Program-made: the position numbers and the translations under genes | Source: Pseudomonadota bacterium | GTDB lineage: Bacteria > Pseudomonadota > Gammaproteobacteria > Steroidobacterales > Steroidobacteraceae | DNA length: 64,000 nucleotides | Direction: 5' to 3' | Assembly: GCA_025355245.1 (NCBI GenBank) | Contig: JANXZZ010000037.1 | Location: 39,338 to 103,337, forward strand | Notes under the pieces: model-generated | The model's input: the letters and a program-made list of their open reading frames with translations, nothing else | Databases searched by the model: none | Told to the model about the DNA's origin: nothing | Part shown: positions 38,555 through 50,580 of the stretch, piece by piece | Position numbering within the stretch: the first letter of the stretch is position 1 | Layout: each line of letters begins with the position of its first letter

Positions 38555-40207
38555 CTAGATCTCGCCACGCTGCGCGAAACGACCGATGTGTTCCGCCGCC
38601 CGGAACGCCAACGCCTGGATCGTCATCGTCGGCTGGCCGCGCCCACTCGTTACCATGCTGCTGCCGTCGCACATGAAAAGATTCGGGACGTCGTGCGCAC
38701 GATGGTAGCGGTCGACCACCGATCGCGTCGCGTCGTTGCCCATGCGGCACGTGCCGAGAAGGTGCACGGCGCGCTGGCTGGGCTCTGGAGGGCTGCCCCA
38801 CACCTTGAGAGCGCCGGCCGCGTCGAGAATCTCCGCCGTACGCTTCTGCAGCCATCCCGCGAACTTGAGGTCGTCCGGATGATCCTTGTAGGTGGTGCGA
38901 ATCGCCGGCATTCCCCACGCATCCTTGAGTTCCGGATCGAGCGAAATGCTGTTGGTCTCCACCGCGAGAGAAGTCACGTGCCCGGACGCAAACATCGTGC
39001 GGGTGAACGTGCCAAGGTGTTCCTTGTACGCCTTCCCCCAGCCCGCGCCCCCTGGCCCGCTCAGCGCCCAAATGATCGGGTTCGGCCCGATGCGCGCGTC
39101 GATGCCGCCGCCACCGTAGAACCCGCGCTTCGGGTCAGCGTCGTAAAAGTCGAGCACGACGCGCGTGGCCTGCACGCTCTTGTACTCGTTGAGCTCGTGC
39201 TCGAAGTTGCCGAAGAAGCCGCCGCCCTGATTGAACATGAGGTACTTGCCGACGAGGCCACTCGAGTTCGCGAGGCCCTGCGGAAATTGCACGCTGGCGG
39301 AATTCAGCAATAGGCGCGGAGTCTCCGCACCGTTCGCGGACAGGACGATCGCCTTGGCGTGTTGAAAGTGCTCGCGCTTCTCCGTGTCGAAGTAGTGCAC
39401 GCCCGTGACGCGCCCTTTCGGGTTGGTCGCGACCCGGAAAACGTAGCTGCCGGTGCGAACCTCGCAGCGATTGGTCGCCTCGGCCTCCGGGATCATCGTG
39501 TAGAGGGTGGATGACTTCGCGCCCGCTTCGCACCCGAAGCCCATGCAGAACCCGCAGTGCACGCACGCAGCGCGGCCGCGGTACGGCACGGAGGCGATCG
39601 CAAGGGGCGCCGGAAACGGGTTGAGCCCGAGCTTGCGTGCGCCGCGTTCGAGCAGAACGCCCGAGGACTTCACCGGCATCGGTGGCATCGGGTAGGGTCG
39701 GGAGCGCGGTGGCTCGTTCGGATGCGTGCCCGCGAGGCCCGAAACGCCGATTTCCCAGTCGACCTTGCTGTAGTAGGGCTCGAGCTCTTCGTAGCTGATG
39801 GGCCAGTCATCGAGCGCGGCGCCGGGGATGCTGCCGAGGAGGCTGCGCTCCTTGAAATCGACCGGGTGCAGGCGCCAGTAGTTCGCCGTGAAATGTACGC
39901 TGCTGCCGCCGACCATGCGTGCATAGAAGAGCGGGTTCATTTGCCCCGGAATCGAGCGCTTCGCGGGACCGGCCGGCGTCTGCCGGAAGGTCTGCGGACT
40001 CAGCGTCGCGTCGTTGGTGATTCCGCTCGTGAACCAGTACTTAAGCTCGTCGTGCTCGAAGTCTGACGGCTGGTAGCGCGGCCCCTGCTCCATCACGACC
40101 ACGTGAAACCCGGCGCGCGACAGCTCCCGCGCGATCACCCCGCCCGCCGCGCCCGATCCGACCACGACGAAGTCGACCGCTTCGCTTTCCTTGTAGGTGC
40201 GCGTCAT
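38555..40207 (-). CDS. GMC oxidoreductase (gluconate/choline dehydrogenase-like large subunit)
   Basis: VDFVVVGSGAAGGVIARELSRAGFHVVVMEQG; GTCRMGNDATRSVVDRYHRAHDVPNLFMCDGSSMVTSGRGQPTMTIQALAFRAAEHI. Confidence 0.92.
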   Translation of the reverse strand: MTRTYKESEAVDFVVVGSGAAGGVIARELSRAGFHVVVMEQGPRYQPSDFEHDELKYWFTSGITNDATLSPQTFRQTPAGPAKRSIPGQMNPLFYARMVGGSSVHFTANYWRLHPVDFKERSLLGSIPGAALDDWPISYEELEPYYSKVDWEIGVSGLAGTHPNEPPRSRPYPMPPMPVKSSGVLLERGARKLGLNPFPAPLAIASVPYRGRAACVHCGFCMGFGCEAGAKSSTLYTMIPEAEATNRCEVRTGSYVFRVATNPKGRVTGVHYFDTEKREHFQHAKAIVLSANGAETPRLLLNSASVQFPQGLANSSGLVGKYLMFNQGGGFFGNFEHELNEYKSVQATRVVLDFYDADPKRGFYGGGGIDARIGPNPIIWALSGPGGAGWGKAYKEHLGTFTRTMFASGHVTSLAVETNSISLDPELKDAWGMPAIRTTYKDHPDDLKFAGWLQKRTAEILDAAGALKVWGSPPEPSQRAVHLLGTCRMGNDATRSVVDRYHRAHDVPNLFMCDGSSMVTSGRGQPTMTIQALAFRAAEHIGRFAQRGEI

Positions 40208-40806
40208 GGCTTTGCGCCGGGGGGTGAGAAACCGGGATAATCGCGGTCGTAATAGCCGAACGGGGGCGCGAAAGCGTGTTGGTCGTCGAAACCGATCAGG
40301 CGCCAGCCGATGCGGTCGCGATTACCGCCGTATCGGGGGAGCGCAAACAGTCCGATGAGCGTCAGCGTGCGCACCCCTCCAAAAAAGGCACCAGCCTCGA
40401 CCGACTTCAAAAAAGCGATCTGCGCGGCCGAGTCCGCGTCGGCGAAGCGACTGGCCGGGTGGGAGGCCGCGAACTGCGCCTGGAAGTCCTTGAGGCCCGC
40501 GCGGAACTGCGCGGCCTCCGCGGCCTGCCAAGTGCGCAGCGAATAATCGATGAAGTAGACCGCCCCTGCCTCGTGCGCGCCCGGCGTCTCGTCGCTCGGG
40601 ACGATCTGGCTCGCCATCGCATCGACGTCGCGTGCTTCTTCCGCGGACAGGAAGCCGAAGGTCGCCGCGTCGGGATTCGCGACGGCTGCGGTAGCGTGGC
40701 CGTGGGCGCTGGCGATCGCGGGCCAGTGAGTGGCGACCCACGCCGCCCCGAACGCTGTTCCCGCGCTCGTCAGGAATTCCCGACGGCTCTTCGACAACTG
40801 ATTCAT
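40204..40806 (-). CDS. Gluconate 2-dehydrogenase subunit 3-like protein (TAT signal)
   Basis: SRREFLTSAGTAFGAAWVATHWP; DVDAMASQIVPSDETPGAHEAGAVYFIDYSL; overlaps the GMC gene start. Confidence 0.88.
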   Translation of the reverse strand: MNQLSKSRREFLTSAGTAFGAAWVATHWPAIASAHGHATAAVANPDAATFGFLSAEEARDVDAMASQIVPSDETPGAHEAGAVYFIDYSLRTWQAAEAAQFRAGLKDFQAQFAASHPASRFADADSAAQIAFLKSVEAGAFFGGVRTLTLIGLFALPRYGGNRDRIGWRLIGFDDQHAFAPPFGYYDRDYPGFSPPGAKP

Positions 40807-40902
40807 GCCATCCCCCGATGTGCGCCACAGTCACTTTGACGGTTTCGGCAAGGCGCCGCAAGGCGATGCGGGCCCGCACGCGGCGAATCCGCGCGACTCG
40901 GG

Positions 40903-41931
40903 CTACTGAGTCGTTTTGCCGGTGACGCCCCACGTGTCGGCGACGACGTAGCCCTCCGGGAAGGGATCCGTCGTGTCGAGGACGTAGTTGTGGAATCCCG
41001 TGATCCACGCGCTTCCTCGAAGCGCCGAAATGATCGCCGGGCGGCCGCCGACGAGCGTCTCGGCCTTGATGCGGCCGCGGAACTCGGAGCCGATGAACGA
41101 GCTGTGCACGAGCTCATCGCCCACCTGCATCTGTCCGCGCGCGTGCAGAACCGCCATGCGCGCGCTGGTCCCCGTTCCGGTCGGACTGCGGTCCGCCCGC
41201 CCGGGCGCCACGATGCAGGTGTTTCGCGTGACCTTCCCGGATCCCTGGTACGGCTGGTCGAACTGGACGATCGAGACGCCGCGAATGCCGGGGTTTTCCG
41301 GATGGACGACGTCGAGCTGCGCGCGCGCCGCCGTACGGATTCTCTCGCCGAGCTCGGCGAGCTGCCGCGCTTCGGATGGCTCGACCCGGTAGCCGAGCGC
41401 AAGGGCATCGACGATGGCGAAGAACATGCCACCGTAGGCAATGTCGACCGAGATCTGGCCAAGGCCTTCCACGTCGATGCGCGCATCGAGCTCGTGAGCG
41501 AAGCAGGGAACGTTTTCGAACTCGACGGACTCGCACTTGCCACCGCGACACGACGCCGTGGCTGTGACGACTCCGCCCGGCATGTCGAGGCGCACGACCG
41601 TCGTGGGCTCCGTCATCGGCAGGATGCCGGTTTCGAGGAGCACCGTCACCGAGGCGATCGTATTCGACCCCGACATGGGCACGTATTCGGTCGGCTCCAT
41701 GATGATAAGTCCGACGTCGCAATCTCCGCGCGTCGACGGGACGATGAGATTGACGTGCCTCGCAACGCTGCCGCGCGGCTCGCACAGCAGAAATTTGCGG
41801 ATATGGTCGTGTTCACGTTCCATCGTTCGCATCTTCTCGTACATTGTCGCGCCCGCCGGTGGCAGCACGCCGCCGACGATGACATCGCCGACTTCGCCCG
41901 CCGCGTGGCAGCCCACGACCGAAATCATTCT
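40903..41931 (-). CDS. Proline racemase superfamily protein (Ser/Thr active-site pair)
   Basis: VVGCHAAGEVGDVIVGG; YVPMSGSNTIASVTVLLETG; ADRSPTGTGTSARMA; GRPAIISALRGSAWITG. Confidence 0.9.
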   Translation of the reverse strand, partial: RMISVVGCHAAGEVGDVIVGGVLPPAGATMYEKMRTMEREHDHIRKFLLCEPRGSVARHVNLIVPSTRGDCDVGLIIMEPTEYVPMSGSNTIASVTVLLETGILPMTEPTTVVRLDMPGGVVTATASCRGGKCESVEFENVPCFAHELDARIDVEGLGQISVDIAYGGMFFAIVDALALGYRVEPSEARQLAELGERIRTAARAQLDVVHPENPGIRGVSIVQFDQPYQGSGKVTRNTCIVAPGRADRSPTGTGTSARMAVLHARGQMQVGDELVHSSFIGSEFRGRIKAETLVGGRPAIISALRGSAWITGFHNYVLDTTDPFPEGYVVADTWGVTGKTTQ

Positions 41932-42164
41932 CTTGAAGCTCACCGCCCACCTCGTCGTCGCGCGTACACCTCGGCTACCCCCAGCCGTGCCGTTCTTGCG
42001 GTCGGCGTCCGGGGGGGCGGCCGGGAGCGACCGTAGCTGACGCCCACCCACAAAGAAAGCTCCCGGGGCGCCACGCTGATTCGACCGCCCGGTCCGCCCG
42101 AAATCGGCGAAACTAGCAACCGTCCACCCAGCACCTTGCTGTCGGCCCGATCGAGGAGTCCACG

Positions 42165-42545
42165 ATGTCCACGTCCGTCACGGCCCAAGAGATCCATTAC
42201 CGCTGGAACGACCTGCCCGCCGAGCCCCTGAAGGGCACCATCTCGCGCCGCCTCGTCACCAGCGAGCGAATGATGATTGCTCACGTCTACTTCAAGAAAG
42301 GCGACGACGTGCCGCGCCACTCGCACGAGAACGAGCAGATTACGTACATCCTCGAAGGCGCGTTGCTCTTTTGGTTCGGTGCCGAAGATAATCGGCAGGT
42401 GATCGTGCGCGCCGGCGAGGTCGTGGTGATTCCCTCGCACCTCCCGCACCGCGCCGTCGCGCTCGAGGACACGCTCGACGTCGACGTGTTCTGCCCGCCC
42501 CGGCAGGACTGGCTGACGGGCACCGACGCGTACCTGCGGGGCTGA
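42165..42545 (+). CDS. Cupin-domain protein
   Basis: GDDVPRHSHENEQITYILEGALLFWFG...VRAGEVVVIPSHLPHRAVALEDTLDVDVFCPPRQDWLTG. Confidence 0.9.
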   Translation: MSTSVTAQEIHYRWNDLPAEPLKGTISRRLVTSERMMIAHVYFKKGDDVPRHSHENEQITYILEGALLFWFGAEDNRQVIVRAGEVVVIPSHLPHRAVALEDTLDVDVFCPPRQDWLTGTDAYLRG

Positions 42546-42546
42546 G

Positions 42547-43614
42547 GTGCGCAGCTACGACGTCGCGCCGGGGGTGGACGCCGCGCTTGCCCGGTTCACG
42601 GTCCCGGAGAAGCTCGGCTTTGGTGCGGTGGACGCGCCCGTGATGTACAGCGTCGACTGGGCGGCGGGTGCATGGGGACGCGGTCGGCTTCTGCCGCACG
42701 GGCCCATCGCGATTGCGCCCGGTGCGCGCGCACTTCAGTACGCGGAACTCGTCTTCGAAGGGCTCAAGGCGTACCGGATCAACCGCGACGTGCCGAACCT
42801 CTTTCGACCGCTCGAAAACAGCCGGCGCCTCGCCCGCTCGGCCGAACGGCTGTCGATGCCCTCGGTTCCCGAGGCACTCTTTCTCGAGGCGCTCGATGCG
42901 GTCGCGGGTACCCTGTCGCGCTTCGTCCCGGGCAAATCGGGCCAAGCCCTCTACCTGCGGCCGTTCCTGTTCGGAACCGAGAGCGGCTACCTGATCCGCA
43001 ACTCCTCGACGTTCCGTTTCATGGTCATCGCGAATCCGGTCGAGGCTTACTCGACCGGCCCGATGCGGGTCGCGATCGAGCGCGAGGACGTTCGGGCGGC
43101 CGTCGGCGGCGTCGGGTTCGCGAAGGCCGCTGCGAACTACGCCGCCTCGCTCAGGGCGTCGTCGCAAGCCGCAGCGCGCGGCTACACCGTCGCGCTGTGG
43201 CTCGATGCGACCGAACACCGCTACATCCAGGAACTTTCCGGGATGAACATCTTTGCCGTGATCGACGGGGAGCTGCACACGCCATCACTCGACGGCGCCA
43301 TCCTGCCCGGCATCACGCGCGACTCGCTGATCACGCTGGCCCGCCACCTCGGACATCGCGTCATCGAACGCCCGATCGCAATCGACGAGCTGCTCCGCCA
43401 GATCTCAACGGGAGCCTGTAGCGAGCTGTTCGCCTGCGGCACCGCCGCAATCGTCAATCCGATCGGGGCCCTTGCCGACCGGAATGGCGCGGATCACCTG
43501 CCCAAGTGCATCGGCGAGGTTGCCGCCGAGCTTCGCGAGGCGCTGCTCTCGATCCAGGAGCGGCGGGCGCCCGACCCGTTCGGCTGGGTCCGGGAGATAG
43601 GCCCCGCGGCTTGA
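42547..43614 (+). CDS. ilvE: Branched-chain amino acid aminotransferase family
   Basis: LQYAELVFEGLKAYR, LYLRPFLFGTESGYLI, VGFAKAAANYAASL, GMNIFAVIDGELHTPSLDGAILPGITRDSLI; GTG start. Confidence 0.85.
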   Translation: MRSYDVAPGVDAALARFTVPEKLGFGAVDAPVMYSVDWAAGAWGRGRLLPHGPIAIAPGARALQYAELVFEGLKAYRINRDVPNLFRPLENSRRLARSAERLSMPSVPEALFLEALDAVAGTLSRFVPGKSGQALYLRPFLFGTESGYLIRNSSTFRFMVIANPVEAYSTGPMRVAIEREDVRAAVGGVGFAKAAANYAASLRASSQAAARGYTVALWLDATEHRYIQELSGMNIFAVIDGELHTPSLDGAILPGITRDSLITLARHLGHRVIERPIAIDELLRQISTGACSELFACGTAAIVNPIGALADRNGADHLPKCIGEVAAELREALLSIQERRAPDPFGWVREIGPAA

Positions 43615-43678
43615 GCGCCGTGCGCCCCGGACGTCGACGGGGAGGGAAAATCGCCCCACCGCAGGCTAGGATTGGTAC

Positions 43679-44308
43679 ATGAAGCCCCGCAATCGTCGCA
43701 GTCGTCCGGCGCACGATGACGTGCTGACGCCCGCCGAATGGCGCGTCGTGCACGCGGTGCAGCACGGCATGACGAACCGCGAGATCGCGGCGCGCCGCGG
43801 CGTGAGCCTCGACGCCGTCAAGTTTCACGTTGCGAACGCTTTCGCGAAGGTCGGCGTTGGGAGTCGCAAGTCACTAAGGCAATGGTTTCGCGTACCCAAG
43901 GGCAGCGCGCTCAACAGCAAGGAGAATGAAGTGAACGCCGCAGCGCCGCTCGGACGGATCAGCCAGATCTCGCGCACCGTCAAGGATATCAAGCAGGCAG
44001 AACACTGGTACGCCGAGGTGCTCGGCCTGACGCATCTGTATACCTACGGCCCGCTCGCGTTCTTTGACTGCGGTGGCACGCGTCTGATGCTGACTCAGTA
44101 CGGCGAGCCCTCGCCCGCCGAGTCCATCCTGTACCTGGCGGTCGATGACATCGTGAAATCGCACGAGGAATTCCGTCGGCGCGGGGTCGAGTTCATCAAC
44201 GCGCCGCACATGGTTCACACGCACGCAGACGGCACGGAAGAATGGCTGGCGATGTTCAAGGATCCCGAAGGACGGCCCCTTGCCATCATGGCGCAAGCCC
44301 GTGCGTAA
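43679..44308 (+). CDS. LuxR-type HTH fused to a VOC (glyoxalase) domain
   Basis: LTPAEWRVVHAVQHGMTNREIAARRGVSLDAVKFHVANAFAKVGVGSRKSL followed by ISRTVKDIKQAEHWYAEVLGLTHLYTYG...FKDPEGRPLAIMAQ. Confidence 0.85.
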   Translation: MKPRNRRSRPAHDDVLTPAEWRVVHAVQHGMTNREIAARRGVSLDAVKFHVANAFAKVGVGSRKSLRQWFRVPKGSALNSKENEVNAAAPLGRISQISRTVKDIKQAEHWYAEVLGLTHLYTYGPLAFFDCGGTRLMLTQYGEPSPAESILYLAVDDIVKSHEEFRRRGVEFINAPHMVHTHADGTEEWLAMFKDPEGRPLAIMAQARA

Positions 44309-44361
44309 CGGCGCCCAGAGTCGACCCGGCCTCGCCGGCGGCGCCCGACCGGCGTCCTAGC

Positions 44362-45177
44362 GTGGCGACGGACATCGAGGCGATCGCGGATCGGCTGATC
44401 CTCGCCGCGGACACCGCGACCCAGATCGCGACCCTCACCGCGGCCGACCCCGCACTCGACGTCGAAGTCGCCTATGCGGTCCTCGCGACGATAGGCGCTC
44501 GCCGACGCGCCGCCGGATGGCGGATGCTTGGCCGCAAAATCGGCTTCACGAATCCCAACATTTGGCCGCGCTACGGGGTCTCGCAACCCCTATGGGCACC
44601 GATGTGGGATCGGACGGTGCATTTCGTCGGCGCCGGCGGAACGCTTACCGTGCACGCTTTCACGGAGCCCCGCATCGAGCCGGAGGTCATCCTCAAGCTG
44701 CGCGCGCCAGTCGCAGCGGGCGCCGACGCAGGCGCGGTGCTCGATGCGGTCGATTGGATCGCAGCGGGATTCGAGATCGTGCAGAGCCCCTACCCGGGGT
44801 GGAAATTCAGGCTCGCCGACTGCATCGCCGCTTTCGGACTGCACGCGGCGCTCGTGGTCGGGGAGCCGCTTGAGCTAACCCCGGCGCTGCGCGGGACGCT
44901 CGTGGGCGGACTCGGCTCCTTCGCGCTGACGCTCGCCCGGCAGGGTCGCGTCGTCGACCGCGGAGTCGGCGCGAACGTACTCGGGAGCCCCGTCAATGCG
45001 CTCGCCCATCTCGCCACGCTCCTCGCCTCCCAACCCCACTCGCCGCCGCTGGCCGCGGGCGAGATCGTGACCACCGGCACGATCACCGATGCGTGGCCGG
45101 TCCGGGCTCAGGACACGTGGTCAAGCGACTACGGCGAGCTCGGCGTGCTCGGGCCCACGCTCACCATCGGCAGCTGA
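44362..45177 (+). CDS. 2-keto-4-pentenoate hydratase family (FAH-superfamily MhpD-like)
   Basis: GRKIGFTNPNIWPRYGVSQPLWAPMWDRTV, RIEPEVILKL, GFEIVQSPYPGWKFRLADCIAAFGLHAALVVG; likely GTG start. Confidence 0.82.
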   Translation: MATDIEAIADRLILAADTATQIATLTAADPALDVEVAYAVLATIGARRRAAGWRMLGRKIGFTNPNIWPRYGVSQPLWAPMWDRTVHFVGAGGTLTVHAFTEPRIEPEVILKLRAPVAAGADAGAVLDAVDWIAAGFEIVQSPYPGWKFRLADCIAAFGLHAALVVGEPLELTPALRGTLVGGLGSFALTLARQGRVVDRGVGANVLGSPVNALAHLATLLASQPHSPPLAAGEIVTTGTITDAWPVRAQDTWSSDYGELGVLGPTLTIGS

Positions 45178-45209
45178 GTCTCGCGCCCGCGGCGGCACGG
45201 CCGGGCGGG

Positions 45210-46469
45210 TTACTCGAGCCGTTCAACCTTACGGAGCGCTGGAAAAAGCTTCATCCACAGGAGCGCCACCACGATCGTCCCGATGCCGCCCAGCACCGCC
45301 GCCGGCATCGCTCCGAGCCAGGCGGCGGTGATACCGCTCTCGAACTGACCTAGCTCGTTGGAAGCATTGATGAAAAGGTAGTTCACCGCCCCCACGCGCC
45401 CGCGCATCTCATCGGGGGTTCCGAGCTGGACGAGGGAGAAGCGGATGATCACGCTGACCGTGTCGGCCGCACCCATGACCAGGAGCGCCGCAATCGACAG
45501 CCAGATCTGGCGGGAGACCGCGAACACGACCGTCGCTAATCCGAAAATGATCACGGCCTGAAACATGCGAATGCCCACGCGACGGGTGATTGCGTGTCGC
45601 GCGAGCGCTGCCGTCATCAGCAAGGCGCCAAACGCCGGCGCGCCGCGCAGCACGCCGAGTCCCCACGGGCCCGTGTGCAGAATGTCGCGGGCGTAGATCG
45701 GCAGGAGCGCAGTCGCTCCACCGAGCAGGACGGCGACGAGATCGAGCGAGATCGTCCCCAGTATCGCCGGGTTGCGCCTGACGAAGGCGACGCCCGCGAA
45801 CAAGCTCGCAAGCGTGGGCGGTTCCTTCGGAGCGAGCGGCCGGTCGACCCGGATCGCGCCGCTGAGGACGCCGCCCGCGAGCCAGCAGACGGCCATCGCA
45901 ACGTAGGGGAGCGCCGGGGAGATCGCGTAGGCGAGACCGCCGAGCGCGGGGCCGCCGATCGATGCCAGCTGGAAGGCGCCCGTCGACAGTGCGCTCCCCT
46001 TCTGCAGGCCGCCCTCGGGAACGACGCCGGGCAGGAGCGCAGCGGCGGCGGGGCTCTCGAACGCGGTCGCGGTGCCGAAGATGGCAACCGCGCCGAAGAT
46101 TTCGGGCACGGTCAGCCAAGCGCCGAGTGTGCCCCACGCGAGGAACGCCGCGGTTAGGCCCTCTACGACCTGACAGACCTGCACGACGCGATTTCGGTCG
46201 TACCGGTCGGCTGCGTGACCCGCTGCGAATACCAGCACGGCCGTCGGGATGAACTGAACGAGGCCCACCATACCGAGATCGAAGGCGCTGCCGGTCAGTG
46301 CATAGACCTGCCAGCCCACCGCCACCGCGCCGATCTGGTAAGAGAACTCGGAAAAACTCCGGCCCCAGAAGTACAAAAAGAACGGTCGATGCGCGAACAG
46401 GCTTTTCGCGTTGGCGGGAGTTGGGATTGGCACCGAGCGCACTTTACGACAGGCACGGGTTCGACCCAA
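45210..46469 (-). CDS. MFS transporter (enterobactin exporter EntS-like fold)
   Basis: 12-TM pattern; RSFSEFSYQIGAVAVGWQVYALTGSAFDLGMVGLVQFIPTAVLVFAAGHAADRYDRNRVV. Confidence 0.88.
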   Translation of the reverse strand: MGRTRACRKVRSVPIPTPANAKSLFAHRPFFLYFWGRSFSEFSYQIGAVAVGWQVYALTGSAFDLGMVGLVQFIPTAVLVFAAGHAADRYDRNRVVQVCQVVEGLTAAFLAWGTLGAWLTVPEIFGAVAIFGTATAFESPAAAALLPGVVPEGGLQKGSALSTGAFQLASIGGPALGGLAYAISPALPYVAMAVCWLAGGVLSGAIRVDRPLAPKEPPTLASLFAGVAFVRRNPAILGTISLDLVAVLLGGATALLPIYARDILHTGPWGLGVLRGAPAFGALLMTAALARHAITRRVGIRMFQAVIIFGLATVVFAVSRQIWLSIAALLVMGAADTVSVIIRFSLVQLGTPDEMRGRVGAVNYLFINASNELGQFESGITAAWLGAMPAAVLGGIGTIVVALLWMKLFPALRKVERLE

Positions 46470-46510
46470 ACCGCGATCGCAAGTCTTCCGTCATTGGACG
46501 CGGGACCCGC

Positions 46511-47329
46511 CTACGTCCTGACGGCGACGACCCCGTCGGTGTCCGCCGTCGTCGTGAATCCGGCATTTCTCAGTCGCACCGCGACCTCGCTCGCAAGGTC
46601 GCGTCCGCGACTCTGCTTGTTGGGTGTACCGGTGTAGTGAAAGAGCCTGCCGCCGCGCGTGATCACCCGCGCCAGCTCGAGGTAGAACGCTCCCGAATAA
46701 AGCTCCCCCGCGATGCCGAAGCGCGGCGGATCGTGCAGGATCGCGTCGACGGACTTGTCAGGCAACGCGCTCACGCGTGTGGTGATGTCCGCCTGCGCGA
46801 ACTCGAGGCGCGCGTCGGGGAGCGGTGACCAGGGGTTCAGGCCTCTGAGCCAGATTACATCGGCGTTCTTTTCGAATGACAGCACCCGCGCAGCTCCACC
46901 CTCGAGGCAGCACGCGGCGAAGTAGCCGAGGCCACCGCAGGTGTCGAGGATGCGTTTGCCGCGCGGCCGGATCAGCGCGACCTTGCGTGCGGCGTCGTTG
47001 CACGGCGAGACGCGGGCGGTCGGCAACATCTTGATGCCGTCGATCTCGAAGGTCGGTGGTCCCCACGACGTCGGCACTAGCTTGATCAGCGCCGTCGTGT
47101 AGCGAGCGACGGGCTGGAACGTACCCTCGCTCCAGTGGTAGATCGTGCGCTCTTTGCAGCCTATCGGAACGGGGAAGCGCTGACCATTCCATTGCCAGCG
47201 CGCGCCGTCAAGGTCGACGGCGGTCCTCGAGCGCCCGAGGTCGAGCGAGCACTCGACCGAGGCCGCACCTGCACGGATCGCGAGGCGCAGCTGATCGGCT
47301 ACCGAGGAAGTAAGCAGCGGACCGATCAC
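46511..47329 (-). CDS. SAM-dependent methyltransferase
   Basis: KRILDTCGGLGYFAACCLEGGAARVLSFEKN (SAM motif I); SVDAILHDPPRFG. Confidence 0.85.
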   Translation of the reverse strand: MIGPLLTSSVADQLRLAIRAGAASVECSLDLGRSRTAVDLDGARWQWNGQRFPVPIGCKERTIYHWSEGTFQPVARYTTALIKLVPTSWGPPTFEIDGIKMLPTARVSPCNDAARKVALIRPRGKRILDTCGGLGYFAACCLEGGAARVLSFEKNADVIWLRGLNPWSPLPDARLEFAQADITTRVSALPDKSVDAILHDPPRFGIAGELYSGAFYLELARVITRGGRLFHYTGTPNKQSRGRDLASEVAVRLRNAGFTTTADTDGVVAVRT

Positions 47330-47583
47330 TCAGTTGAACCTGTGCGGTGAGACCGTCCGGGCGCGGGTCGCGAATGACGAATTTCCAGGCACCGGCGCGG
47401 AGCCCAGGCCGTTGGCGTGCGTTGCCCATGATCCACCGTTTCGGGCGCGGCTGCGCACGAAAAAGCGCGCCGGGACTGCAACGCTCCGGGCGCGAATGCC
47501 GGGAATTTGCGGTATCGTGACGGCGCGTTCCGGCACCTTCTCCACGAGTGTTGCCGCCAAGCGTCGCCGGTCCACGAGGAGAG

Positions 47584-48714
47584 ATGAGAATGCGCTGCAC
47601 GCGGCGTCACTTGCTTCAGCACGCGGGGCTCCTCGTCGCCGGCGGTGCTCTCACCGCCGGCCTGGATGCGCCCGCCGCATCGGAACGCGAGGCGGGCGCC
47701 GGCTCGAAAGAGATGCCGCCTGTAACACCGTTCGCCCGCGCGCGGTTCTTCCGGGATGCGCTCGTGTGGGACAACCATTCGGGTTTCGACCCGCGTCCCG
47801 AATTCGACCTCGAGCATCTCGAGGATTGGCGAAAGGCTGGAATCAACTACCTGTCGATTGACGTCGGCTACGACGTGATCGACTGGCAGCTCGCGATCCG
47901 GAACCTCGCGAGCTACATCACGTGGCTCGAGAAGCGGCCGGAGCGTTTCGTGCTCGCGCGACGGGCCGAGGACGTGCTGGACGCGAAGCGTGCTGGGAAG
48001 ATGGCGATCACTTTCGACCTGGAGGGAATGAACGCGCTCAATGGGGATGCGAGCCTGGTCGCGCTCTACTATCGGCTGGGCGTCCGCCAGATGCTCGTTG
48101 CCTACAACCGCAACAACCTCGCCGGCGGTGGCTGCCACGATGACGACCACGGCCTGACCGAATTCGGGCGTGCCGTGATCGTCGAGATGAATCGCGTCGG
48201 CATGGTGGTGGATTGCTCGCATACCGGGCACCGGACGACGATGGAAGTGATGGAAATGGCCACGCATCCGGTCATCTTCTCGCATTCCAACCCGAAGGCG
48301 CTGCGCGCGCACGGCCGGAACATCGCCGACGACCAGATCCGAGCCTGTGCACGCACCGGCGGCGTGGTCGGCATCAATGGTATCGGGCTGTTCCTGCCCG
48401 ATCACGACGCATCGACCGGCGCGCTCGTCGATTGCATCGAGTACGTTCGCAACCTCGTTGGCGCGGACCACGTCGGCATCGGCCTCGACTACTCCCCGCC
48501 CGCAATGGAGGACGCGCTCAACGATCAGCTGAACCAGCACGCGGAGTTCTGGCCGCCGAGTGAATACGCAGGACAGGGACCGACGAAGGACGCAGCGCCG
48601 GACCGGTTTGCCCTGATCGCGGATTCGCTGTTCGCGCGCGGCTGGTCGCCGGGCGACGTGACAGGCGTACTCGGTGGCAACTTCCTGCGCATCGCGCGTC
48701 GGGTGTGGAAGTAG
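47584..48714 (+). CDS. M19 membrane dipeptidase, exported
   Basis: CTRRHLLQHAGLLVAGGALTAG; ALVWDNHSGFD; MAITFDLEGMNAL; GMVVDCSHTGHRT; VGIGLDYSPP. Confidence 0.9.
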   Translation: MRMRCTRRHLLQHAGLLVAGGALTAGLDAPAASEREAGAGSKEMPPVTPFARARFFRDALVWDNHSGFDPRPEFDLEHLEDWRKAGINYLSIDVGYDVIDWQLAIRNLASYITWLEKRPERFVLARRAEDVLDAKRAGKMAITFDLEGMNALNGDASLVALYYRLGVRQMLVAYNRNNLAGGGCHDDDHGLTEFGRAVIVEMNRVGMVVDCSHTGHRTTMEVMEMATHPVIFSHSNPKALRAHGRNIADDQIRACARTGGVVGINGIGLFLPDHDASTGALVDCIEYVRNLVGADHVGIGLDYSPPAMEDALNDQLNQHAEFWPPSEYAGQGPTKDAAPDRFALIADSLFARGWSPGDVTGVLGGNFLRIARRVWK

Positions 48715-48731
48715 CGGCGCCGGGCGCCCAT

Positions 48732-50580
<1,849 letters not shown>

